In this document: one piece after another, positions 46,371 through 56,768 of the stretch
Position numbering within the stretch: the stretch's first letter is position 1
Layout: every line of letters begins with the position of its first letter
Assembly: GCA_028551475.1 (NCBI GenBank)
Contig: CM052362.1
Location: forward strand, 566,166-630,165
Source: Casuarina equisetifolia
Taxonomy: Eukaryota > Streptophyta > Magnoliopsida > Fagales > Casuarinaceae
DNA length: 64,000 bases
Direction: 5' to 3'
Made by a program: the position numbers and the translations under genes
Notes under the pieces: generated by a model
The model's input: only the letters and a program-made list of their open reading frames with translations
The model's database searches: none
What the model was told of the DNA's origin: nothing

Positions 46371-48959
46371 TTGAAGAATGACTCTTTTTTAATTTTGTTT
46401 AATATGTTTTGTTGGTTAATAGGCAAATATAGCCAAATACTTCTGTTTGTGGCGTGCTATGTAGTACCTGCACCAAATAGTATGTAGCAAACCTAACTAT
46501 TTCAACTTTCTTTGCGATTTGGATTGTTTTAGCATGAATAATTTTATATTCACAAACTAGGATTTGTTGATTTTGCCAAAAAGGCCTTTCTATGCAAAGT
46601 TAGAGACCTGGAGTGAAGGCCATGGTTTTTATCTTTTATATGATACGATTAGTAAAATATGTAATTACATGGTTTTATACTTTTAAGATTAGACTAATTG
46701 AATACATTTATTTTTTTGGTAAAAACGTAATAGGTATAGACAAACACAGAATTTGTAGGTTTAACACCTAACTAGCCAAGAAACTACCTTGCTTCAACTA
46801 TTTTCTTTTGTAGCTAGACAAAATGATAATCATACGGCATTATCTAGAAGTTCAAAATGTCAATCCTTTGATCTCATAATCATAGAAACCTAAATCTCTG
46901 TTTATTTTACACTTTAACCCTTAAATTAATCCAAAAACCAACCTAAATGATCTTAATATATAAGCAATTAGCTTTTCTCTAAGAATTAAGATTACACTAT
47001 GTCTTTTGTACTTATCCAAGGATATGATTATTATCTCTAATTTTGTATTTATCTTAGGTATAGTTATTATGCTCAATTTTGTTAATATTAATAAAATTTG
47101 TCAGGGTATTATCTCCCTTCTCTGAAAAAAAAGAAAACATAAATGAAAATTTATGTAAATCCTTCAATAATTCTTACACCTAATAAACATCAACATCCTT
47201 TACTTACCTAATTATTACCACTAATTACACATATCAATTCTACAAAATAAAAGATTTTATTCAATTACACATCTTAGAATCACCTAACAAATTATTTCAT
47301 TTACTTAAAAGTTAAATCATAGAGTTTCTAATTGGGTTAACACCAAAATATAGATTTTTCATTTGACACAAAAATACATATTTAGATACATATAGATACA
47401 TGAACGTGTGTGCACAAAAATATAAAACTTTTATTATCACAAGTGTGCCTATATTAGAATGTGAGTGAAAGAACTCCCATTTTCATGATGTGATGTCGGC
47501 AACAAGGTTCTCTAATTTTTAGTGACTGAACCCAATCTCATTACTAAAGGACGTATGTTTATGGCAATCTCATAACTTAAAGGTTACCATTACCAATTAG
47601 TTTCTTGTTAATAATTCTTTTGTGATAAAATGTTGTCCCTACTGAGATGAACTTGTTAAAATGTAGAGAGATAATTTCCTATCTTAATATTTTAATATTT
47701 CTTAACACGTTTATACACATCCATCCATAGATATAAAAACACAGAGCCTTATTTTAGTAATATACATATATTATATATGCACAAGTTTTGTTTGGACGAC
47801 CATGGTACCTTACAGGTTTGTCATAGCATAGTTAGCCGGTCAAACATTACTGCAATACCCCGTTGAGGTCAGGTTTTAGCCATTGATACGTTGGTATTAA
47901 AGCTATGTGCTGTTTTAGACTACACCTTGCAAACATACGGGACTCAAATCAGCTTCTGAATTCTACTACTTCCTCCAAATTTTGAGACATAAAAAGTGTA
48001 CTAGAACGCACATCGCAATGGACATCAGGCCCACCAGTGCACGAACCCACCGAAGCAAAGAAAACCAAAATGGGATTGAACTTAGCCTATAAGCTGTCGA
48101 AGACTGTGAACCCACCGAAGCAAGAAAACCAAAAGGGGATTTAGCTTAGCCTGTAAGCTATCGAAGACTCTGACCTTCTCACTATCACACCTCGGATGGG
48201 AAAAGGTACCATCACACTTTACATTTAGGCACCAGTAAAGATTTAAATCCGCGATGAGGCTTTACAGAAACAGAGCAAAAGTTGAGGAAGACTGAGGCTT
48301 TAAGAATCGGAGATCTTACCGGAGGAGTTACGCTGAACAGAACCACTAAGTTTTTTTTCTTTTTTCTTTTATCAGATTGTGTTGATGCGCCATTCAGGGC
48401 ATTTTAATTTGTAGTCTCTGAGAACACAGGCGTCACAAGTATTGAAAAAAGTGAAATAATTTTTGCATTTCTAGTGCGTGGTAAAAGAGAACGAAAATGT
48501 CCTTAATTTTACTTCAGTCAATTTTATCTGCAAGACTGAAGCATGTCACCCAAAATCATTCGCTAGTGAACCCACCTCTTTCGCTAGTTCTCTACTCGCC
48601 TCCCTCTGTATTTATGCGATCCTGGGTTTAATCTCGAATCGTGTAGAAGCTTTGTGACTTGGAATGAGTGTGTTTAGTGCGTGTGAGGAGGGAGTTCATG
48701 TCTGAGATGAATTAAGGGGCTAGTTCTTTCATAATTTGCGCAAAAATAGTATGTCTCTTTCACAGCCATCTGGTGAGTTTTGGGTGGTGATGCGATAGAC
48801 TTCCTAAACTATGAAACAAAGTCCTCTAGAAATAACAAATGAGAGAAACAGCAAATGCTCAGACATGAGAAGGAAACGGCCATTAGTTTCTGATATATTG
48901 AAGCGCCTTCCTCAAATATATGCAGGGCCGGAGGAGAAAGAAGAGTTCCGGTGGAAGAC
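46371..48959. other. array spacer, second copy, and 5' flank of copy 6
   Basis: Repeated non-coding spacer matching 29763-30752 plus 33196-34400 and also 54930-56200. It contains the 189-bp insertion at 46951-47139. A short internal duplication of about 60 bp is present at 48040-48160 (GAACCCACCGAAGCAA and AGCTTAGCCTGTAAGCT-like words twice). No gene was seen before exon 1 of copy 6. Confidence 0.7.
46951..47139 (+). mobile_element. 189-bp retroposed tail (LINE 3' end or SINE)
   Basis: A short insertion absent from the sister spacers near 29970 and 55135. It ends in an A-rich tail (TCTCTGAAAAAAAAGAAAAC) and is flanked by TAAATGA on both sides (46944-46950 and 47140-47146). That structure fits target-primed insertion of a very short LINE 3' end. 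No internal promoter boxes that would prove a SINE were recognised. Confidence 0.7.
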
Positions 48960-51042
48960 ATGGAAGAGAAAACTTGCCATCCTGACGCGGCCGATAACGA
49001 TTCAAGTGGTATTCTCTCGCTCGCTCTCAAATTGTTGGTGTCTTGTTTTAAGTATGTGCTAAATCTGGGTCAGACTGTGATACTCCAACTCGGATAAATA
49101 TTTTCGCCATACTATACAACTTTCAAGTTGAAACCCAATCTGTTTGGAAAAGAAACAATATAGTTTAAACGTAATGCTATTTCAATGAGCTGAATATGAT
49201 CCCCAAAGAGTTTTTGTTGGATATCTGTGACAATGGACAGATTTTTAAGATCAGAGTTATCAAAAGAACTTTATGAAAAGGCTTGAACTGAAAAATCAGC
49301 ATGATGAAATGCCTAGTAAAGTACTCCAACCTGGACTTCTTTGCAATATACTTTTAGTAATTGCATTTGCTATTTTTTTAGAATGTAACACTTACAATCA
49401 CCTCTAGTTGTATCCTAACATCTTTCCGAACTGGAATGGATTGAGCCCAAAACTCTCCTCTTTTAGAGAGAGAGATTACAGTCGCCTATATAGTTAGCCA
49501 AAGGATTGATGTGAAACAGATTTGTAACTTTAAGAGGTAACATTACCCAACTTTTTCACCTCTAATTAAATATTTAGCTTTTAACAAAAACTATCACAAT
49601 GATTAGCTCTATATTCTTTGAATATGCTATTTTTTTTCCTCAGGAATCCTACGATTAACTAGATCTCTCCCACCAGCTCATTATCTGTTTCAAATCAAGA
49701 ATTTCTCATCATTTTTAGGGATGAAGGAGGAAAAATCAACTCAAGGGAGTTTGAAGTTGGCGGCTATCGATGGTGTATCTTGGGAACTCCTCTTCGCCTT
49801 TCAATTGTTGGATTCTTGTGATTCAATTTTCTTTTTCTAAATAAGAGAATTTAAGTAGTATATTTTCATGTCTAGGATATTGGTACTCTACCCAAATGGG
49901 AAGAAGATAAGCAACGAGTTTGGTCGCATATCCCTATACTTGGCAATAGCAGATACGAGTGATCTTCCTGTTGGCTGGGAGGTCCATACGAACATTAAAT
50001 TCTTTGTGTTTGATCAAATCCGGGACACGTATCTGACCATCCAAGGTAACCTTGTCCTTAACTTAGCTTTTAGAGTATTGTCTTTTGACCGTGAGAATAT
50101 TGGACCTGAGCTAAAGTTTAAAACTTCTTTTACAAGTAGTCCATTTGGTTATACCTCACTAATACTTTTATGTTGTGATTTGATTTGTAAATTTACAATT
50201 TCTTGCAGATGGGAGAGTAAGTCGTTACCATAACTTTAAGACTGAATGGGGATTTGCCCAGTTACTTTCCCATGATACTCTCAATGACCCATCAAATGGT
50301 TATCTTTTTGATGACACTTGTTTGTTTGGGGTGGAAGTCTTTGTTATTAAAAGTTCGAGTAAAGGGGAGTGCCTGTCATTGATGAAACAACCTGAAAACA
50401 ACTATTTCACTTGGAGAATTAACAACTATGAAACTTTGAAAGAAGGCAATTACTCTGAACCCTTCACTATTGGAGGGCGAAGATGGTATCATTGGAGCTT
50501 TACTCTATCAATTTCAGGTATGTTAACTTATTTTGTTATTTAACAAGATTTAGCTTTATGTTGTTCAACCTAGGAGGTTGCAACTTGATCGAAAACGAGG
50601 AGAAACGCTGGTGGACAAGTACTTTTCTCTCTATCTCAACTTGGATGATTTAGGAAATCTTCCTGCCAGTAGGAAATTTTACGCAGAATACAAGCTGCGA
50701 ATAAGGAACCAAGTGTATGACAAGCACATTGAGAGAGCAGGTTTGTTCTATTAATTTCATAAAAATAGCCCTTGATCCTTCATTTCTTTTCTATTTGATT
50801 GGAAGAAATTTATCCTGCAAATTACATGAAAGATAGATATCCTAAAATCTAATAATATAATCAATTCTTACTTTACAGCTAGTTTTTGGTTCCCTCAGCG
50901 TGGTGGTTATGGTTTCCCCAAGTTTGCGAGACACAGCGATTTGGCATCAATGTACTGCTTGATGAATAATACTATGGTCATTGAATGCGAGATTGATGTT
51001 ATATCCGTTGTTGAGGATCTCTTCAAAACAAAATCAAGTTGA
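48960..51042 (+). CDS. MATH-domain (TRAF-like) gene copy 6, one-base frameshift in exon 2
   Basis: Exons 48960-49008, 49644-49772, 49876-50045, 50209-50485, 50574-50740, 50879-51042. The start gives MEEKTCHPDAADNDSSG and then LPPAHYLFQIKNFS. Exon 2 is 129 bp against 130 in copy 3: one base is missing between KNFSSFLG and EFEVGGYRW, so the full chain is out of frame there. All other exons join cleanly to the stop at 51040-51042. They show two MATH domains (ILVLYPNGK, GWEVHTN, FVFDQIRD; YFTWRINNY, KYFSLYLNLDD, LYLN and FYAEYKLRIRNQ) and a C-terminal piece ASFWFPQRGGYGFPKF. An ATG at 49868 could start a 261-aa open product lacking the first strands of MATH 1. Full length without the lesion would be about 318 aa, typical for plant two-MATH TRAF-like proteins. 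It has the best preserved 3' half of the array. Confidence 0.75.
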
Positions 51043-51856
51043 AGAAACATTGTCTCAGTGAATTCTGTTCAATTCGTTGAACTCATTAATAGGCATATAT
51101 GACCAAATACTTTCATGTGGTATGCTATGAAGTTCTTGCATCTAGTAGTATGTAGGAGACTATCAACTTTTTTGATATCTGGATTGTCTTAGTGTGTTTT
51201 ATTTATTTATTTTTGATTAGGTAAGAGGGTTTTTTAGGAGTGAAGTTGAATTTGGGACCAGGAGGTCCCAAGTTACCTTGGCTATGCAGCCAGGGTAGGT
51301 GACAATATTGTATTCCTAGATTGGACTCTCTTAAGCTTGTTAAAGGGCCCTTGGAAGACCCATAGCTGTTGTGTTCCTCATCATTTATATTATGTGATTG
51401 ATTGTAATTATCAATCTATATAATTTTAATGGTTTTTATCTTTTGAAGAATTAAACTATATACATATAGTTTGTATGTGTAAGAACAATTAAGTCATAAA
51501 TAAATTATATTGCTTCAAAAAATTCTTTTGTTATGAAACAAAATACTAATCATACAATGTTATGCAAATGTTCAAAATGTCAATACCTTGATCGAATAAT
51601 TATAGAAACCCAAATCACCATTTATCTACACACTTATTGCTACTCCTAAAACCAACCCAAATTAACATTTATGTAAATACTCCAATTATTCTTCAACCTA
51701 ATTCAATCATAATTTTAATTTAAAGAAGCTAAGAACACCAACATCCTCCTTTCCCTTGTTATTAGCGGCTAATAGATATTAATTCTACACAAAAGATTGA
51801 ATTCAATTAAACGTCTTAAAATCACATAGCATAGCAAAGTAAAATCAAAAGATTAC
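51043..51856. other. 3' flank of MATH copy 6
   Basis: Array flank matching 21532-22280 (for example AAGTTACCTTGGCTATG and the TCTCTTAAGCTTG block). No exon was seen. It runs into a triplet microsatellite. Confidence 0.6.
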
Positions 51857-52070
51857 TGGGGTTGATTGTTGTTATTATTGTTATTATTATTGTTATTATT
51901 GTTATTATTATTGTTGTTATTATTATTGTTATTATTGGTGTTATTATTGTTATTATTATTATTATTGTTATGATTATGATTATGATTATTATTATTGTTG
52001 TTGTTATTAATGTTATTATTATTATTAATGTTGTTATTGTTTTTGTTGTTGATGTTGTTGTTGCTGCTGA
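51857..52070 (+). repeat. imperfect TTA/TTG triplet microsatellite
   Basis: About 210 bp composed almost only of TTATTATTG-like triplets, with some GTT and GAT variants. It yields artificial Ile/Val-rich open frames. It lies at the junction between the 3' flank of copy 6 and the 5' flank of copy 7, so it may mark a recombination point. Confidence 0.9.
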
Positions 52071-52079
52071 GTTGTGTTT

Positions 52080-52579
52080 ATATACCCCTCGGGGATGTTG
52101 AAGTCACATGCATAGAAGGCGTAACAGGTATTGAAAAAGTTAAATAATTTGTTGCATTTCTATGACAAGGTAAAATGGAAAGAAAGTGTCCGTAATTTTA
52201 CTTCTGTTAATTTCATGTACAAGGCTCAAGCATGTCATACAAGATGATTCGCGAGTGAGCTCACCTATTTCTGTGGCTCTCTTCCCACGTCCCTTTTCTG
52301 TGATCCTGGGTTTATCTTTTCCTATCCATGATTGCGAATCGTGTCGAAGTGTTGTGGCTGGGTAAGACTGTGGTTAGGTCCGTGTGAGGTGGGAGTTCAT
52401 GTCTGAAATGAATTTAGGTGTTAGTTTTTTCACGAATTACTCAAAACAGAGTCTACCTCTGTCAGAGCCATCTAGAGATTTTGGGGTGGTGATGCGATAG
52501 AATTCCTTCGCTATGTAACAAGGTCGTCTAGGAAATAATAAATGGGAGTCGAAGAAAGTGTCCGGGCATGAGAAGGTGA
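52080..52579. other. 5' flank of MATH copy 7
   Basis: Matches the 5' flanks of copies 3 and 6 (about 33830-34330 and 48370-48880), with words such as ATCCTGGGTTTATCTT and GGGAGTTCATGTCTGA. The match ends near 52578 at GGGCATGAGAAGG, where copia-derived DNA replaces the place of exons 1-5. Confidence 0.7.
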
Positions 52580-53720
52580 AAATAAACTAAAGATGATTTA
52601 AGGGAAGGCTGAAGGCAGCCGACCTGAGAAATAGCGAGGAAGAAAAACACAGTAAGCACAAACAGACATGGAAACCTGGTGGGGTGTGAAACTGCTACTC
52701 ACAATTCAGTACAATACAGATTACAAAAAAGCTCATATATACAATTATACATCCCGTTTCTTACTAATTTGAACCCTGTTAGGCCAACCACATATACAAA
52801 ACCTACTAACATAGAAGTCCTAATACTCCATCTCAAGCTTGAGTATGATACAAATAAAAAACGCAAGCTAGGATATCAAATAAAAGTGATCCGGGTTTGC
52901 CAAAGGCCTTTGTCAAAATATTTGATGGTTGCTTTGAAGAACGAATCTCAGACATAGATATTAAATCCTCTAAATATTTGTTTATGACAAAATGATAATC
53001 AATCTCTTTATGTTTCATTTTTTCATGAAAAACCATATTTGCAATGATGTGTTGCACTGCCTTATTATTGCAATAAAGTGAAACCAGCAATTTTATCATA
53101 ACACACCATGTTTCAGCATTCCAATAATCCAAATCAATTCACACATTGTAACAACCACGGCCTGATACTTTGACTTTGCTGAAGACCAAGGCACTATAGG
53201 CTGCTTTTTCATCTCCCATGAAATTAGTGTCTTTTCAAGCATAATGTAAAAGCCTATAACAGATTGGTGAGACCACAGATAATTCCCATAATTAGTATCA
53301 CAATAAGCTACCAATTCCAATTGAGATGCTACCGGAAGAAGAAGTCCTTGCCTAGGGTCCATTTGGAACTCAACAAAGCAGGGAGATTTGCATTATACAA
53401 AATACCCATCCTACGTGACCCAAGAATCGTCGTCATACATACTATGACCTAACACTATCTAAGCTAAGCATGATATTCTACGTTCGCTGAAAAGCTACGC
53501 AGTTGGATGGCTTGGCCTTGCTACAACCATGGTCGGCGTGGCAATTTGGCGTAGCCCTTTCCCTTGATCATATGTCTTGACAGATGATAGGTGACCTTCT
53601 CATGCAGTCATGGTGCTTCCCCTTCCTTAGCACCAATATCTTGCATATATAACATTTGACCCTCCCCTTCGGTGCAATTATGACGCTCCTCCTCCCTCAG
53701 CACGAACATTGCGCAGACGT
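52580..53720 (-). mobile_element. Ty1/copia remnant: RNase H region and probable 3' LTR
   Basis: A fossil fragment on the - strand. RNase H wording is seen at about 52840-53360 (AYCDTNYGNYLWSHQSVIGF, KSKYQAVVVTMCELIW and HFVINKYLED-like sequence). A TGTTAGTAGG word in the - strand near 52815 probably opens the 3' LTR, which would run to about 52580. No integrase or gag was found. The stretch 53440-53710 is GC-richer and unassigned. Few breaks are visible in this short part, but the element is only a piece. It sits where exons 1-5 of MATH copy 7 should be. Confidence 0.7.
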
Positions 53721-54561
53721 AAGATCTTCATTTCTTTTCTACCTAATCGGAAGAAAATTTCTCATGCAAATTACAAAAAGATAGATATCAAAATATCTAA
53801 TAGCATAACCAATTTTTACCTTACAGCTCAGTGTGGGTTCCCTATGTTGCAACATTCCAGTTGCACATCACACTAATAATGCACAATAATGCAGAATATA
53901 AATCAAGGCACACACAAAAACACAATTTTAAAGTGGTTCTACCAAAAATGCCTACATCTATTATCACCGCATCTGCGACCTCTTTTCCTTTTATTGATAA
54001 GAATATCGATCAAGAGTACAAGTATCATCTTTCACTTTCTAGATATAGCTACTCTCTATCAAGCTTTTGATAGATTGCATAATTTTAATGTTGGCTTTTT
54101 CTGCAATTTAAGAGCTCTGCAAATCTCCTGCACCATCCCCCACGCATCAAGCTACCAAGTTGTGTCAGGCCATAGAGGGCTTTGAGCCACAAGACTTCTA
54201 GCTTCCAAGCCTTTCCTCAAAGTCACTTAGCTTATTCCACACTGCCTCTATTTATAGGGTTTTCTGTTTTAAGATTCCCTAATTTTTCTCTATTATTACA
54301 AGGCATATCTTCACGATTCTACATAATTCTAGAACTGTCTAATGTATACCCACATCACATGTGGGTCCTAGGGGTTGTGAGGACAAAATTGTCCTCACCA
54401 ATTATGACAAATCACAACACCCTATATGTCTCCGCTATGGTTACCCTAAGTTTTTGGCACGAAGTGATTTGGGGGACATGTCAAAGGGCTACTTGGTGAA
54501 TAATATTTTACTTATTGAATGCAAGATTGATTTAATATCCATAGTTAAGGATTTCTCCTAA
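53721..54561 (+). pseudogene. MATH-domain gene copy 7, only exon 6 left, split by a solo LTR
   Basis: The intron 5 tail (TTCATTTCTTTTCTACC, 53729 onward) is followed by exon 6 starting at 53827 after TTTACAG. After 18 bases of exon the solo LTR is inserted, and the exon resumes at 54425 and runs to a stop at 54559-54561 (GDMSKGYLVNNILLIECKI). Exons 1-5 are missing, replaced by a copia remnant. A non-functional relic. Confidence 0.85.
53845..54419 (-). mobile_element. solo LTR inside exon 6 of MATH copy 7
   Basis: A 575-bp segment begins TGTTG and ends CAACA, with a perfect 5-bp target duplication CCCTA on both sides (53840-53844 and 54420-54424). In the - orientation it shows a TATA-type box (CCCTATAAATAGAGG) about 200 bp from its start and a polyadenylation-type AATAAAAG further on, as in a plant LTR. 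No internal element sequence is present, so this is a solo LTR left by LTR-LTR recombination. The sister copies show the uninterrupted exon. The intact target duplication suggests a fairly recent insertion. The superfamily cannot be told from an LTR alone. Confidence 0.92.
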
Positions 54562-56204
54562 AAAAAATAAAAAAATAGTTGAATTCTCTTTTAATTTTGT
54601 TCATTATGTTTCGTTGGTTAACATGCAAATATAGCCAAACACTTGTGTGTGGCATCTTATGAAGTACTTTCACCAAACAATATATAGCAAACTTAACTAT
54701 TTCAACTTTCTTGGTAATTTGGATTGTTTTAACATGGATAATTTTGTATTCATAAATTGGGATATGTTGATTTTACCAAAAGAGCATTTCCATGTGAAGT
54801 TAGAGACCTGAAGTGATCATCATGGTCTTTATCTTTTATGAAATGTGATTATTAACATATGTAATTTGCATGGTTTTATACTTTTAAGAATTAGACTTGC
54901 TAAACTTATTTATATTTTTTATTAAAAAAAAAGATACAAACACACAATATTTCTAGGTTTAACACCTAACTAGCCAAGAAATTACCTTGCTTCAGCCATT
55001 TTCTTTTGTCAATAAACACAATAATAATCATATAGCATCATCCAAAGGTTCAAAATCTTAGTCCTTGATCTCATAATTGTAGAAACCCAAATCTCTATTT
55101 GTTTCACACTTTAATCCTTACAATTAATAACCTAAATGAAATTTATGTAAATCCTTCAATAATTCTTACACCTAATAAACATCAGCACCCTTACTTTACT
55201 TAATTATCACAATTAATTACATATATTAATTCTACAAAATAAAAAAGATTAAATTCAATTAGTCATCCTGGAATCACTTAGCATATCTATGATCATTCAC
55301 TTAAAGTCAAATCACGGAGTTTCCAATTGGGCCAAAACCAAAATATAGACTTTTCATTTGTACATGTGGAAACATATCTTACACATATATGAATATGAAT
55401 ATGTGTAAACAAAAATATAAACCTTTCATCATCACGAGTGTGCTTATTTTACAATGCAAGTGAAAGAACTCCCACTGCAATGACGTGATGTCGGCAACAG
55501 AGCTCTCTAATTTTTAGTGATTTAAGCTAAACTTGCCACTAAAAGATATATATTTGTGGTAGTCCTGTAACTAAAAAGTTATCATTACCAATTAACCAAT
55601 TTCTAGTTGATAAGTCTTTTGTGGTAAAAAATTGTCCCAACGAACACGAACTTGTTAGAATGCAGAAAGATAATCCCATATCTTAGAAGTATAAAAGAAT
55701 CGAGAAAAAATAGTTTACTACCACAAAGTTACAACCATTATTATCAATAATAATTATGTCTTTTATGCGTTGTGATAATAGTTTTGTTTTTAGACTTAGC
55801 AAAAGAAAAGAAAAATTGTATTTTGTATTTGATAATGGAACTACAGCAAATGATAATGAAGGTGTTGTTTCATTGCATACAAACGATGTGGTCCAAACTC
55901 TTCCTTCTCATCTTCATTGGTATTCCTAAAAACTTTCTTTGAGTGATAACTTCCAGCACCACTTCCCAAGTTCCACCACATCTACATACACTTGTAAAGT
56001 AAGCAATTGTAAGAATGCCCAGGCTTTTTTTCTTTACAAAGCCTTCTTGTAGTTATGCACAAACATACATTCATACTTATTACCTATAAGCACAAGTTTT
56101 GGTTGGATAACCATGGTACCATACAGGTTTGTCATGGCATAGTTAGCCGCGTTCAAATACCCAGCTGAGGTCGGGTCTTTGGCCGCTGATATGTTGGTAT
56201 TAAA
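54562..56204. other. 3' flank of copy 7 and array spacer, third copy
   Basis: Repeated non-coding flank and spacer matching 46371-47900. It provides the empty site for the LINE (near 55985) and for the 189-bp insertion (near 55135). No gene was seen. At about 56205 the spacer is fused directly to exon 4 of MATH copy 8. Confidence 0.75.
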
Positions 56205-56768
56205 GCTTTGAAAGATAAATGGAATTACTCTGAACCATTCATATTTCAAAGGCGGAAATGGTTTGGTTGGAGTTTTACTTATCAATTTCAGATATTTTAA
56301 CTATTTTGTTTTTAATCAAGATTTAGTTTTATGTTCTACAATGTAGGAGGTTACAACTTGGCATAAATGGAGTAGAAACAAAAGTAGAGAATTACTAGTC
56401 TCTCTATCTTCAATTGGATGGTTTAGAAATTCTTCCTCCTAATAGGAAAGTGTACGTAAAATTCAAGCTGCGAATAAGGAACCAAATATCCTCTAATCAC
56501 TGTGAGGGGAAAGGTATGTTCTATTGAATTTTGCAAAAATATCCTCTCATTTCTTTTCAACCTAATTAGAAGAAAATCTTTCTTACAAATTACATGAAAG
56601 ATAGATCTAAAAAAATCTAATGATATAACCAATTCTTACTTTACAGTTAGTTTTTGGTTCCCTAAGCACGGTTATGGTCGTGGTTATGGCAAGTTCTTAG
56701 CACTAAGAGATTTGGTGCTTGATGTCATATCGGTAGTTGAGGATTTCTCCAACAAAAAATCAAGTTGA
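56205..56768 (+). pseudogene. MATH-domain gene copy 8, 3' half only
   Basis: Begins in exon 4 (AAAGCTTTGAAAGATAAATGG), then exon 5 near 56347-56513 with a stop early on (LQLA-W region), and exon 6 from 56647 to a stop at 56766-56768. Exon 6 lacks the segment for KGYLVNNTLLIECKI and goes straight from LRDLV to LDVISVVEDF. Exons 1-3 are absent. A truncated relic closing the array on the right. Confidence 0.82.

Noticed and set aside
51862-52101. Ile/Val-rich 79-codon open frame resembling a membrane peptide
   Set aside because: It is a translation of the TTA/TTG microsatellite.
53831-54499. Several open frames of 80 to 105 codons
   Set aside because: They lie mostly within the solo LTR and show no protein family features.
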